Source: Gammaproteobacteria bacterium (ex Lamellibrachia satsuma) (lineage in GTDB: Bacteria; Pseudomonadota; Gammaproteobacteria; Chromatiales; Chromatiaceae). From it: DNA of 64,000 nucleotides. Every line of letters begins with the position of its first letter. Position 1 is the first letter of the stretch. The stretch lies in contig CP053680.1 in NCBI GenBank assembly GCA_019623805.1, positions 620,001 through 684,000 on the forward strand, given 5' to 3'. The position numbers and the translations under genes are program-made. The notes under the pieces were generated by a model, which worked only from the letters and a program-made list of their open reading frames with translations, did no database searches and was not told the DNA's origin. Positions 9,376-17,793 of the stretch are shown one piece after another.

Positions 9376-10256
9376 ATACAACGCAGAGACCCCCATTGAT
9401 CGACTACCTGCAACTGGTACGGGCGCCGGCGGTCTTCACTGCCTTGTCAAACATCCTTGCGGCCCATCTCATCATCACTCAAGGAGAGATTGCCTGGCCG
9501 CAGCTGCTGCTTCTGCTTGGTTCCACCGCCGCACTCTATACCGCAGGCATGGCGCTCAACGACTGGTTCGACTACAGAATCGATCTGGAGGAACGACCAC
9601 AACGCCCTCTGCCTTCCGGCAGAATCGAACGACAGAACGCTTTGTTTCTCGGCTTGGAACTACTTGTGATCGGCATCGGTCTCGCGGCCTATGCACATAT
9701 TCAGTCGATGTTCATCGCCATCATCATCACACTGCTGGTGTTGCTCTATGACGGCCTGCTCAAACGCACCCTGCTCGGCAGCCTCAACATGGGGGGCTGC
9801 CGCTATTTCAACTGGCTGCTCGGGTTCTCTTTCCTCCCACTCACCGGAGACCTGCTGATCATTGCGCTGCCGGTTTTTATCTACATCACTTCTCTGACGC
9901 TGCTCAGCCGCGAAGAGGAGCAGGCAAGGCACCGCTGGGTGCTCATATTCACCTTTGTGGGCATCAACGCTGCTGGGTTACTCATTTCCCTTCTGGCACC
10001 AGTGCCAATACAGGAACATCCACTATTGGCGCTGGGGATAGTTGCGAGCCTGTTCATCGTGTCCAGACAGTTACTTATCACCTACCGTGACTTTACCCCT
10101 GCAAGAGTCACAGCCACCGTCAAACTGCTGCTGTTCGGCATCATCCTGTTGGACGCACTATTGGTACTGGCCTTTGGTCCCTGGTGGGGCGCCCTGGCCG
10201 TATTGAGTCTGATGCTGCCGGGAAAGCTGCTGGCAAGGTTCATGTATGTCACATGA
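9372..10256 (+). CDS. eboC: UbiA-like prenyltransferase EboC
   Basis: 294 residues, about eight to nine membrane segments. The first Asp-rich UbiA motif is clear (NDWFDYRIDLEERPQRPLPS, about residues 57-76); a second polar loop contains YDGLLKRTLLGSLNMG. UbiA proteins join prenyl chains to acceptor rings; EboC is the relative found in ebo operons, linked in cyanobacteria to export of the scytonemin precursor to the periplasm. The assignment to EboC rather than another UbiA enzyme rests on the adjacent eboA, eboB, eboE and eboF genes. Confidence 0.85.
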   Translation: MNTTQRPPLIDYLQLVRAPAVFTALSNILAAHLIITQGEIAWPQLLLLLGSTAALYTAGMALNDWFDYRIDLEERPQRPLPSGRIERQNALFLGLELLVIGIGLAAYAHIQSMFIAIIITLLVLLYDGLLKRTLLGSLNMGGCRYFNWLLGFSFLPLTGDLLIIALPVFIYITSLTLLSREEEQARHRWVLIFTFVGINAAGLLISLLAPVPIQEHPLLALGIVASLFIVSRQLLITYRDFTPARVTATVKLLLFGIILLDALLVLAFGPWWGALAVLSLMLPGKLLARFMYVT

Positions 10257-10343
10257 GAAACCCTTGGTTCCAACCTTTTCAAACAGGTTTATACAGAAAA
10301 GCCATACCGTGACGATACCTCTACTAAATCACAGAAAAAACGG

Positions 10344-10372
10344 CTTTTAGATACCCACCTTAGCGATATAAT
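10344..10372 (+). promoter_or_regulatory. Candidate sigma-70 promoter for eboA
   Basis: A perfect TATAAT box lies at 10367-10372, 28 bases before the eboA ATG, with a weak -35 candidate (CTTTTA) 17 bases upstream. A gap of 144 bases separates eboC from eboA, unlike the overlaps elsewhere, so eboA-B-E-F may have their own transcript. Confidence 0.4.
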
Positions 10373-10400
10373 CTCTAAAATTCTGGCGGGGCGATACTAA

Positions 10401-11288
10401 ATGGAACAATCCATGGAAGATCTTGATAACTTTCAAGCCCAGCTGACTGCGGCGATAGCGCCAGTCCTGACGGACAGCGGCAAGACATGGCTCGACAATA
10501 CGTTGAAGAAACTGGCCGCCAGCGATCAAACTCTTGACGATCTGGGACTCTACTCAGCAATGGCCAAACGCAAGCTGGGAAACAGGCGATTGGATCATGC
10601 CCCCGCCATAGACGCCGTCTTCTCTCCTCTTGATATCCGCCGCTGGGGGGAAGCTGACGCCGCCCGACTCGTTCTGCTGCTATCGGTGGTCAAGCGCCAG
10701 CCTGATCAAACCGAAGAGCTGGTGCAAGCTTATTACAGGATGGGTGACGAATCCGAACGCATCGCCCTCATCCGGGGACTGATCCTCTTCGCACCAGCGG
10801 ACTATCTGACCACCATCGCCCTCGATGCAGGCCGCACCAACAGCCTGGAACTGCTCTCCGCCCTCTCGCTCAACAACCCCTACCCCGCCTCCTTCTACAG
10901 TGAGCAGACGTTCAATCAGATGGTTTTGAAGTGCCTCTTTCTCGGTCTTGCCATAGAGCGGGTGGTAGGGCTTGAACAGCGGGCAAATCCGGATCTTACC
11001 CGTATGTGCGAGAATTATGTCGTTGAGCGGGAGAATGCCAGCCGTACCGTGCCGGTCGATATATGGCTGGCCATCGGGCCTCATGCGTCACCGGAAGGGG
11101 AACAGCAGATCCTGGCCTATCTGACCCACGAGGAGACAGGACACCGCTACTACACAGCACTTGCCCTGGGACAGCGTCTGTCGGAAAACCCGCCGCTTAA
11201 ATCACATCTGCAAGATCGGCTGAAACAGGAAAATAACACGCTCGTTCTCGACTTACTCCAGGATCTCCTGCAACAACAGCCGGGCTAA
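10401..11288 (+). CDS. eboA: EboA-family protein
   Basis: 295 residues, soluble, largely alpha-helical by composition, without signal peptide or catalytic motif I can name. EboA is the function-unknown marker protein of ebo operons, and the match rests on length, the run of helical repeats and the position next to eboC, eboB, eboE and eboF. ATG 10401 is used; an in-frame ATG at 10413 is also possible. An alternative reading is a generic HEAT-like protein, but the context makes EboA much more likely. Confidence 0.75.
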   Translation: MEQSMEDLDNFQAQLTAAIAPVLTDSGKTWLDNTLKKLAASDQTLDDLGLYSAMAKRKLGNRRLDHAPAIDAVFSPLDIRRWGEADAARLVLLLSVVKRQPDQTEELVQAYYRMGDESERIALIRGLILFAPADYLTTIALDAGRTNSLELLSALSLNNPYPASFYSEQTFNQMVLKCLFLGLAIERVVGLEQRANPDLTRMCENYVVERENASRTVPVDIWLAIGPHASPEGEQQILAYLTHEETGHRYYTALALGQRLSENPPLKSHLQDRLKQENNTLVLDLLQDLLQQQPG

Positions 11289-11311
11289 CCAACAGATTCA
11301 GGGAGTCATTT

Positions 11312-12193
11312 ATGAAATATTTCGACCCACACATCCACATGATGTCACGCACCACCGACGACTACGAAAACATGGTGGCTGCCGGTATCCTTGGCGTGGT
11401 CGAACCCGCCTTCTGGCAGGGACAGCCCAGAACCAATGTTGGCACTTTCATCGACTATTTCGATACCCTGATCGGTTGGGAGCCCTTCCGCGCCAGTCAG
11501 TTCGGCATGCGTCATTTCTGCACCATGGGCCTGAATCCAAAAGAAGCCAACAACGTGCCTATGGCTGAAGAGGTGATGAAGGTGCTGCCCCGCTTCTGTC
11601 AGAAGGATACAGTAGTCGGCATCGGCGAGATCGGCTATGACGATCAGACACCGGAAGAGGAACGCTTCTTTGCCGAACAGATGGAACTGGCAAAGGAGTT
11701 CGAACTGCCGGTACTCATCCATACGCCCCACCGTGACAAGGTACAAGGTACCGAACGCACCATCGCGCTGGTGAAAGAGGTGGGAATCGATGAAGAGATG
11801 GTCATCATCGATCACCTCAACGAACAGACGCTGCCGATGGTATTGGAGACCGGTTGCTGGCGGGGTCACTCCGTCTACCCTTTCACCAAGATGTCGGAAG
11901 CGCGCATGACGGAACTGCTGAAACAGTACGGCACCGAAAAGATGGTGGTCAACAGTGCCGCAGACTGGGGGCGCAGCGATCCGTTAAAAGTACCAAAAAC
12001 CGGTGCAGCGATGATCGCAGCCGGGTTCAGCGAGGCAGAAGTTGAGAAAGTGCTGTTTGAAAATCCCATCAACTTCTTCGCCCAAAGCGGTCGCATCTCT
12101 CTGGAGGAGATGAACCCGAAAAAGGTCGACCAGACCAAACTCTGGGAAGAGAACTCGGTGTTACGTGGTCAACAACCTATCGTGGAAGAATAA
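11312..12193 (+). CDS. eboB: TatD-family metal-dependent hydrolase EboB
   Basis: 293 residues. Metal ligands of the TatD/amidohydrolase family are in place: HIH near residues 7-9, Glu in VGIGEIGYD, His in LIHTPHRD, His in IIDHLNE and Asp in NSAADWGRSD. TatD proteins are hydrolases on nucleic acid or small substrates; in ebo operons the role is unknown but belongs to the metabolite-traffic set. It starts 23 bases after eboA with a reasonable GGGAG ribosome site. Confidence 0.88.
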   Translation: MKYFDPHIHMMSRTTDDYENMVAAGILGVVEPAFWQGQPRTNVGTFIDYFDTLIGWEPFRASQFGMRHFCTMGLNPKEANNVPMAEEVMKVLPRFCQKDTVVGIGEIGYDDQTPEEERFFAEQMELAKEFELPVLIHTPHRDKVQGTERTIALVKEVGIDEEMVIIDHLNEQTLPMVLETGCWRGHSVYPFTKMSEARMTELLKQYGTEKMVVNSAADWGRSDPLKVPKTGAAMIAAGFSEAEVEKVLFENPINFFAQSGRISLEEMNPKKVDQTKLWEENSVLRGQQPIVEE

Positions 12194-12252
12194 CAAGCAT
12201 CCTTTCGAAAGCGGTAATCGATAATAAGCGTATCTATTCAGGATGTAGGCAC

Positions 12253-12318
12253 GATCAAGCGTTACGGATCGGGCACTGCCGGATCGCCGGTTCCGCTGCG
12301 CTTGAAGCGGCCTACTTT
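12253..12318. repeat. Short dispersed repeat, copy 2
   Basis: Shares ordered blocks with 8403-8487 (GATCAAGCG, ACGGATC, GCCGGTTCCGC, GCTTGAA, CGGCCTAC). It lies in the eboB-eboE gap. The two copies bracket the first half of the ebo cluster. No coding content is visible. Confidence 0.55.
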
Positions 12319-12340
12319 TGTTCGGCATTTTAGGGGCAGT

Positions 12341-13573
12341 ATGACGCAAGACAGACAAGAATACGCTAAAACCACATGGCATCGATCTGACCTGACCTAC
12401 TGCACCAATGTTCACCCCAGCGAGACATTGGAACAGCTGCTCGCGGTCATCAATGGCCCGCTCGCCGCTGTAAGGCAGGCACGCCGGTTACCCAATATGG
12501 GCAGCGGCCTCTGGCTGAGCCATGCCACCGCCACAAATGTGCTGACTTCCGACAAAACCTATCGCGCATTTTCCCGGACCCTGGATGCCAACGGCATCGA
12601 CCTCTTTACCCTCAACGGTTTTCCCTATGGTGACTTCCATTCCAAACGGGTCAAAGAACGAGTCTATCTGCCCGACTGGTCCGATGAAACAAGGCTTCTC
12701 TACACCCTCGACCTTGCCGTCATTCTTGCCGGAGTGATGCCGCCGGAACAGCAGGAGGGCACCATCTCCAGCGTCCCACTCGGTTTCGCCCCCGGTTGGA
12801 GTGAAGCCCGCCAGGAGAGAGCGCTGGATACCCTTTGCCGCTGTATTGGCGGTCTTTATGAAATCCATCAGGAGACCGGCTGCAGCATCAGGCTCTGTCT
12901 CGAAATGGAACCGGGCTGCGTATTGGAAGACACGGATCAGTTGATCCCCTTCTTCACCAGGGAACTGCCCAGTGCGCTGGAGCAGCTGCAGATGGATCCG
13001 GATCTGCTATTCCAACATCTCGGCATCTGCTTCGATGTCTGCCACCAGGCGGTGATGTTTGAAGACGCCTACGAAAGCCTGTCGCGGATTCATCAGGCGG
13101 GGATTCCGATCGGTAAGATACAGATATCCAGTGCCCTGGAACTCTACAACCCGGCCAGTCAATCGGCCAGAAATGAACTCGCTGAATTTATCGAGGCGCG
13201 CTATCTGCACCAGAGCTGCCATTTGGATGAGAACAACCAGGTTCAACGCGTCATGGATCTGGATCAGGCAGTGGAGACCTTTCCCCGGACGACACCTTGG
13301 CGCTCCCATTTTCACATCCCCATCCAGACCCGGGAACTCGCCTCCGGCTCACTCGGCACCACCCAGAACCAGATCCTTCGGACACTCGATTTTCTGGTGG
13401 ACCACCCGGACTTTCATCCCCACCTGGAGGTAGAGACCTACACTTGGCAGGTTCTGCCGGAAGCCATCCGGCCCAAGGATGAACCGGCATTGATCGACGG
13501 GCTGAGCGCTGAACTTGAATGGCTGGAGCAAGCGATGCAAAGCCGCGGTCTGTTACAGGAGACGTCACAATGA
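12341..13573 (+). CDS. eboE: EboE-type TIM-barrel protein
   Basis: 410 residues from ATG 12341, preceded by AGGGG; the open frame begins upstream in the repeat, which I excluded. It is longer than simple sugar isomerases, as EboE proteins are. Typical motifs include CLEMEPGC (metal Glu), CFDVCHQAV (Asp/His) and KIQISSALE, with LEVETYTW near the C-terminus. EboE is the metabolite-traffic TIM-barrel member of ebo operons. The stop overlaps the eboF ATG (ATGA, 13570-13573), so the two are translationally coupled. Confidence 0.85.
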   Translation: MTQDRQEYAKTTWHRSDLTYCTNVHPSETLEQLLAVINGPLAAVRQARRLPNMGSGLWLSHATATNVLTSDKTYRAFSRTLDANGIDLFTLNGFPYGDFHSKRVKERVYLPDWSDETRLLYTLDLAVILAGVMPPEQQEGTISSVPLGFAPGWSEARQERALDTLCRCIGGLYEIHQETGCSIRLCLEMEPGCVLEDTDQLIPFFTRELPSALEQLQMDPDLLFQHLGICFDVCHQAVMFEDAYESLSRIHQAGIPIGKIQISSALELYNPASQSARNELAEFIEARYLHQSCHLDENNQVQRVMDLDQAVETFPRTTPWRSHFHIPIQTRELASGSLGTTQNQILRTLDFLVDHPDFHPHLEVETYTWQVLPEAIRPKDEPALIDGLSAELEWLEQAMQSRGLLQETSQ

Positions 13574-14940
13574 GCAGGCCACTGGTGGTCATCGATATTG
13601 TTGGCCTCACTCCAGCGCTATTGGGAGAGGAGACCCCACACCTCAATGCATTGGTGAACGACGGTTTCATGGCCACATTGGAAGGGGTCTTCCCCGCCGT
13701 CACCTGCACTGCTCAGGCCTCGATGCTCACCGGTTTGCCCCCCAGTGGACACGGTGTCGTCGCCAATGGGTGGTACTTCCGCGACCTGGCGGAGATCTGG
13801 CTCTGGCGCCAGTCCAATCACCTGGTACAGGGAGAGAAGGTGTGGGATGCAGCCCGCTCGGCCGACGCGGAATTCACCTGCGCCAAGCTCTTCTGGTGGT
13901 ACAACATGTACGCAGATGTGGACTGGTCGGCAACGCCACGACCGATCTATCCGGCTGACGGACGCAAGATTCCCGGCATCTACACCGAACCGCCCACACT
14001 GAAACAATCGCTGCAGGAAAAACTCGGCCCCTTCCCCATGTTCAACTTCTGGGGACCCGCCTCTGACATTCGCTCATCAGCCTGGATCGCCCAGAGTGCC
14101 AGAGAAGTTTTCGATGCCCACCGACCCGGGCTTTCACTGGTCTACTTGCCGCATCTCGACTACAACCTGCAGCGACTGGGTCCAAACGATGCCACCATCC
14201 GCGAGGATCTGCGCCAGATCGATCAGGTCGCGGGTGAGCTGATCGAACACGTTCGCGCCCAGGGAGCGGAGGTCATGGTGGTCTCCGAGTACGGTATCGA
14301 ACAGGCTACCGGCAGTGTCGATATCAACCGGATCCTGCGCACGGCAGGGTTTCTGCGCACTCAAGAGACGCTGGGTTGGGAACTGCTTGATCCTGGCGCC
14401 TCACGCGCCTTTGCAGTCGCCGATCATCAGGTCGCACACGTCTATCTGCAACGCGCTTCAGACCTGCAGGCAGTGAAGCGTCTGCTGGAGAAGACACCAG
14501 GTATCGAACGGGTATTGGATGCGGCAGGAAAAAAGGCTTTCGGCATCGACCACGAACGTGCCGGCGAGCTGGTCGCAATCGCGGAGCCCGGCCACTGGTT
14601 CACCTACTACTACTGGCTGGACGAAAACAAGGCCCCTGATTTTGCGCCCACGGTGGACATTCATCGCAAGCCGGGTTACGACCCGGCAGAACTGTTCCTT
14701 GATCCGAAGCTGCGCTTTCCCAAACTGCGCATAACGCGCCGGTTGCTGCAGAAAAAACTGGGCTTCCGTACCCTGCTGGATGTCATACCCACTCATGCGG
14801 ATCAGGTTCAGGGAACTCATGGTCGCTTGGCGGACGACCCGAAACAGGGTCCGCTGCTGATCGGTTCGGACAGAAGCCTGGCGGCAGACGAATACGCCAT
14901 GACCGATATCAAGCAACTGATTCTGCGCTCCCTGGCGTGA
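13570..14940 (+). CDS. eboF: Alkaline-phosphatase-superfamily phosphodiesterase EboF
   Basis: 456 residues related to nucleotide pyrophosphatase/phosphodiesterases. Visible are the metal Asp near the start (VVIDIVG), the likely nucleophile Thr in FPAVTCTAQASML, the HLDY motif, SEYGIE and a C-terminal THGR. These enzymes cleave phosphodiester or pyrophosphate bonds with two metals. It is the last gene of the ebo cluster and converges on pdxH. No signal peptide is seen, so it is probably cytoplasmic. Confidence 0.87.
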   Translation: MSRPLVVIDIVGLTPALLGEETPHLNALVNDGFMATLEGVFPAVTCTAQASMLTGLPPSGHGVVANGWYFRDLAEIWLWRQSNHLVQGEKVWDAARSADAEFTCAKLFWWYNMYADVDWSATPRPIYPADGRKIPGIYTEPPTLKQSLQEKLGPFPMFNFWGPASDIRSSAWIAQSAREVFDAHRPGLSLVYLPHLDYNLQRLGPNDATIREDLRQIDQVAGELIEHVRAQGAEVMVVSEYGIEQATGSVDINRILRTAGFLRTQETLGWELLDPGASRAFAVADHQVAHVYLQRASDLQAVKRLLEKTPGIERVLDAAGKKAFGIDHERAGELVAIAEPGHWFTYYYWLDENKAPDFAPTVDIHRKPGYDPAELFLDPKLRFPKLRITRRLLQKKLGFRTLLDVIPTHADQVQGTHGRLADDPKQGPLLIGSDRSLAADEYAMTDIKQLILRSLA

Positions 14941-14956
14941 TCTCAGAACCGGTTAC

Positions 14957-15025
14957 GGGGTCGGAGTCAAACCGGGTAGAGCTGCGGGAAATTGATATAG
15001 AGTTGGGCGGTTTGACTCCGACCCC
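14957..15025. repeat. Perfect 18-base inverted repeat between convergent genes
   Basis: The arms GGGGTCGGAGTCAAACCG (14957-14974) and its exact complement (15008-15025) enclose 33 bases. It lies between the converging eboF and pdxH genes. It could be a REP-like element or act as a bidirectional transcription barrier, but no T-run follows either arm, so it is not a standard intrinsic terminator. Confidence 0.75.
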
Positions 15026-15040
15026 TCAGGCAACCCTAGA

Positions 15041-15637
15041 TCAAGGAACCAACACCTGCTCCGACCAATTCCCGTCATTTTGCAAACGAAAGAGACGACG
15101 GTCGTGCAGACGATCCTTCATATCGCCGTACCAGGATTCGACATAGTCTGGCTGGAAGCCCAGACAGACCAGCTCATGTGGCATCTCCAGACTGCTCTCT
15201 TCGGGAAACCTGGCGCGAACTTCCGCCGCTGTCTCGATGTAGGCTTCCCGTGACGGCAGTTCAGTGCTTTGCGACAAAACTTCTACCTGAAAAAGGTCAT
15301 AAAGTTTGCCGGTATAGGGCTTCTGCTCCCAGCTACGGCGCTGATCTTCATTTTCAAAAATCTCATAACTGCCACGCACCCGAAACTGCCGCAGTTGACT
15401 CGGCCAGAAGAAGAGCAGTTCATAGGCAGGATTGAGTTTCAACTGCTCGATCTTGGGACTCACGCGATTGATGTAGATAACGATACCCGTGGTCGATATC
15501 TCTCGAACAGTGACCGTCCGGGACATCGGGAAACCGGACTCGTCCAGAGTAGTCATGGCGAAGAATGGCCCATTCGTGTCACCGGCGGCTTTTGCCCGCT
15601 GAAACGAATCTATCAACATGTCGATTGGATTATCCAT
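15041..15637 (-). CDS. pdxH: Pyridoxamine 5'-phosphate oxidase (PdxH-like)
   Basis: 198 residues. PdxH oxidises pyridoxamine or pyridoxine 5'-phosphate to pyridoxal 5'-phosphate with FMN. Seen are SRTVTVREI (FMN loop), the LLFFWPSQLRQFRVRG stretch equivalent to the family's core strand, and the C-terminal RLHDRRLFRL motif typical of the substrate-binding end. It is shorter at the N-terminus than E. coli PdxH but within family range. The start overlaps the end of the upstream NUDIX gene by eight bases. A related flavin-dependent FMN-binding oxidase is the alternative. Confidence 0.75.
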   Translation of the reverse strand: MDNPIDMLIDSFQRAKAAGDTNGPFFAMTTLDESGFPMSRTVTVREISTTGIVIYINRVSPKIEQLKLNPAYELLFFWPSQLRQFRVRGSYEIFENEDQRRSWEQKPYTGKLYDLFQVEVLSQSTELPSREAYIETAAEVRARFPEESSLEMPHELVCLGFQPDYVESWYGDMKDRLHDRRLFRLQNDGNWSEQVLVP

Positions 15638-16163
15638 CGCTCAACTCCTGTAACGGATATCTGACCATCCGCTCAAACGCCTCTCCAAACCACAGAGTGA
15701 ATCCCACGCTATCGGAACGATACCAATCGAGTAGTTCCGAAACCGACACCCAGCGATAGCTCTCCAGTTCTTCAGGATTAGCCACCACCGGCCCATCGTA
15801 AGGTAATACAAATAGAGAGCAGTACTCATTCTCAGCACGGCCATCCAGTTGCTCAAGATATGTGTAAGAGAGCAGATAGCGAGGTACAAGCCCATCTGCA
15901 ATACCGAGCTCATGGGAGAGACAGCGTCGAATCGCTGCGGCGAAGGTTTCGTTGGAACGGACGTGGCTGGTGGCTGAAACATCCCAACGTCCACCACCGA
16001 GTTTACTTCCCTGGCGTTTCTGGATCAGTAGTCGTCCGGCCGGGTCGCTCAGGAAGGTAACGAAGGCACGGTGCCTGACCCCCTGTCCAAGATGGCAGTC
16101 CCCCCGCCCGGCAGTGCCGGTCCGGTTGCCGAATTCATCAACAAGTATTAACGATTCCTGCAT
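15630..16163 (-). CDS. NUDIX protein resembling type I isopentenyl-diphosphate isomerase
   Basis: 177 residues. The helix AAIRRCLSHELGI with preceding Glu and the later motif ENEYC match type I IDI, including the Glu/Tyr-type active-site strand. However, the segment WDVSATSHV stands where IDI has its catalytic Cys (WTNSCCGHP in E. coli), so that Cys is missing. Together with a degenerate NUDIX box (RC and HE instead of RE and EE) this argues for a non-IDI NUDIX hydrolase. It is co-directional and overlapping with pdxH. Confidence 0.7.
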   Translation of the reverse strand: MQESLILVDEFGNRTGTAGRGDCHLGQGVRHRAFVTFLSDPAGRLLIQKRQGSKLGGGRWDVSATSHVRSNETFAAAIRRCLSHELGIADGLVPRYLLSYTYLEQLDGRAENEYCSLFVLPYDGPVVANPEELESYRWVSVSELLDWYRSDSVGFTLWFGEAFERMVRYPLQELSDG

Positions 16164-16275
16164 TGTTACAACACATTTCCTTACAGCGACGGGACAATGC
16201 CCTCTATCAACACACTTCTAATCCTTAGGCGCAAGCCAAATCTCACCCAACCCCAATGTTCTGGAAACAACTTCC

Positions 16276-16302
16276 TAAAGCTTTTCGCCTATTGGCCGCT
16301 AA
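16276..16302 (+). promoter_or_regulatory. Sigma-28 (FliA) promoter of cheV
   Basis: TAAA at 16276-16279, exactly 15 bases, then GCCGCTAA at 16295-16302, one mismatch from the flagellar consensus TAAA-N15-GCCGATAA. It lies 86 bases before the cheV start, on the correct strand, which ties cheV to the flagellar late-gene programme. Confidence 0.75.
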
Positions 16303-16387
16303 CGTTAGTGATCCGGGAGGAATAATCCCTGCTTTGCATAACGAGGATGTCCCTTCTCAATCCACTTCCACAACTGGATAACGAGTA

Positions 16388-17350
16388 ATGGCAAATTTCA
16401 TTAAATCAGTCGATGATCGCACCCGTCTGGCGGGTACCAACCGACTGGAGGTGCTTCTTTTCAGCCTTGGACGTGATATGAATACCGGCAGGGAAGAGAC
16501 CTTCGGCGTTAATGTTTTCAAGGTTCGCGAGGTCATGCTGGTACCCGAAATAACCCGCGCACCAGAAATGCCCCCCTCTGTGGAGGGCATGGTCAGTCTG
16601 AGAGGGAATATGATCCCGGTGATCAACCTACCCAAATTTTGTGGCATTCAGACAGAACAGGAACCCAGTATCCTGGTCATCACCGAGTACAACAAGAACG
16701 TGCAGGGCTTCCTGGTACATGCGGTCGACACTATAGAACGGCTGGCCTGGGAGGATGTCAAGGTACCACCACCGATGATGATACAACAGCATGGAGGCTT
16801 GGTGACTGCCGTCACCGAACTTAAGGATGGCCGACTGGTGATGATCATGGACGTGGAGATGGTACTCGCCAAGACCTCCGGGTTTGGTGAGAGCGAAGAC
16901 CTATTCGATGGTATCGAACACATCGGAGATAGAGCGATCACGTTGCTGTTTGCCGATGACTCCGTCGTGGCGAGAGATCAAATCGTCCGTACTCTCAACC
17001 ACATGGGCATAAAATATATCAGCACATCCAACGGTGCCGAAGCTTGGGCAAAGGTAAAGGAGATCGCCGATCGGGCTGCTGTAACTGACCGCAAGGCCAG
17101 TGACTTCATCCAGATTATTCTAACTGACGTGGAGATGCCTGAGATGGACGGATATGTGCTGACCAAAAAAATAAAAGAGGATTCGAGACTGGCGGATATC
17201 CCGGTCATCATGCACTCATCTCTCTCCGCCGAGGCTAATCAGGAGCTGGGGAAGGGCGTGGGTGCAGACGCCTATGTACCAAAATTCGAGCCTACCGAGC
17301 TCTCTTCCAAGCTGCACGAAATCATCGAAAACAGCAACCAGGCGCAATAA
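16388..17350 (+). CDS. cheV: Chemotaxis coupling protein CheV (CheW + receiver)
   Basis: 320 residues. The N-terminal CheW-like domain (about 15-165) carries EVMLVPEITRAPEMP and a SLRGNMIPVINL core; the C-terminal receiver domain (about 185-315) has acidic residues ADD, phospho-acceptor Asp247 in ILTDVEMPEMDGY and the conserved Lys in YVPKFEP. CheV couples receptors to CheA and adapts the signal through receiver phosphorylation. It stands alone, far from the chemotaxis block at the right end, and has its own sigma-28-type promoter. Confidence 0.95.
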   Translation: MANFIKSVDDRTRLAGTNRLEVLLFSLGRDMNTGREETFGVNVFKVREVMLVPEITRAPEMPPSVEGMVSLRGNMIPVINLPKFCGIQTEQEPSILVITEYNKNVQGFLVHAVDTIERLAWEDVKVPPPMMIQQHGGLVTAVTELKDGRLVMIMDVEMVLAKTSGFGESEDLFDGIEHIGDRAITLLFADDSVVARDQIVRTLNHMGIKYISTSNGAEAWAKVKEIADRAAVTDRKASDFIQIILTDVEMPEMDGYVLTKKIKEDSRLADIPVIMHSSLSAEANQELGKGVGADAYVPKFEPTELSSKLHEIIENSNQAQ

Positions 17351-17560
17351 TCTCAGGCCTGCGGATAGTGTCCATCCAGAAACCTGGTAACAATTCGCTT
17401 TCCTTTTCAAGCATGGGTGTAGTGATGCACAGGTACACTTTTTAGCCGACCGCTTCCGCCCAAAGTATTCCTGATCTGGTGACGAAAGCGGGCACCTGAA
17501 TAACTGACAGATACCGGACGGGATCTGAAAACCGTCCGCCAGTCTAATGCGCACTACGCA

Positions 17561-17579
17561 TTGTTACCTTCTGTAACAA
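17561..17579. promoter_or_regulatory. Perfect palindrome upstream of cbrX (candidate operator)
   Basis: TTGTTAC and GTAACAA flank a five-base spacer, ending 16 bases before the cbrX-like ATG. A 7-5-7 dyad at this place could bind a dimeric regulator of the sensor-kinase operon. No factor can be named. Confidence 0.4.
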
Positions 17580-17595
17580 CTGCTAGGCTCTCTGC

Positions 17596-17793
17596 ATGCA
17601 GCCGGGTCAGGAAAATCGACCGATCTACGACAAGACGATCCTGCTCGTCCTGTTTATCCTTTTTCTCTTTGCCTCCCCAGTCGTCTACTGGTGGACCAAC
17701 CCCGGCAGCCCCTGGTATCTGCCCTATCTGCTCTGGCTGGTGGCCATCCTGCTCGGTGCACTCATCCATATCAGGCAGCACCATGAGTCATGA
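17596..17793 (+). CDS. CbrX-like small membrane protein
   Basis: 65 residues with two hydrophobic segments separated by a short loop (NPGSPWYLP). It precedes and overlaps by 11 bases the SSF-type sensor kinase, the same arrangement as cbrX-cbrA in Pseudomonas, where translation of the small frame drives translation of cbrA. A related view is the small subunit that precedes solute:sodium symporters. Its regulatory role here is inferred from overlap. Confidence 0.7.
   Translation: MQPGQENRPIYDKTILLVLFILFLFASPVVYWWTNPGSPWYLPYLLWLVAILLGALIHIRQHHES

Noticed and set aside
15630..16163. Naming this gene idi
   Set aside because: The catalytic Cys block of type I IDI is not present, so only a NUDIX/IDI-like name is supported.
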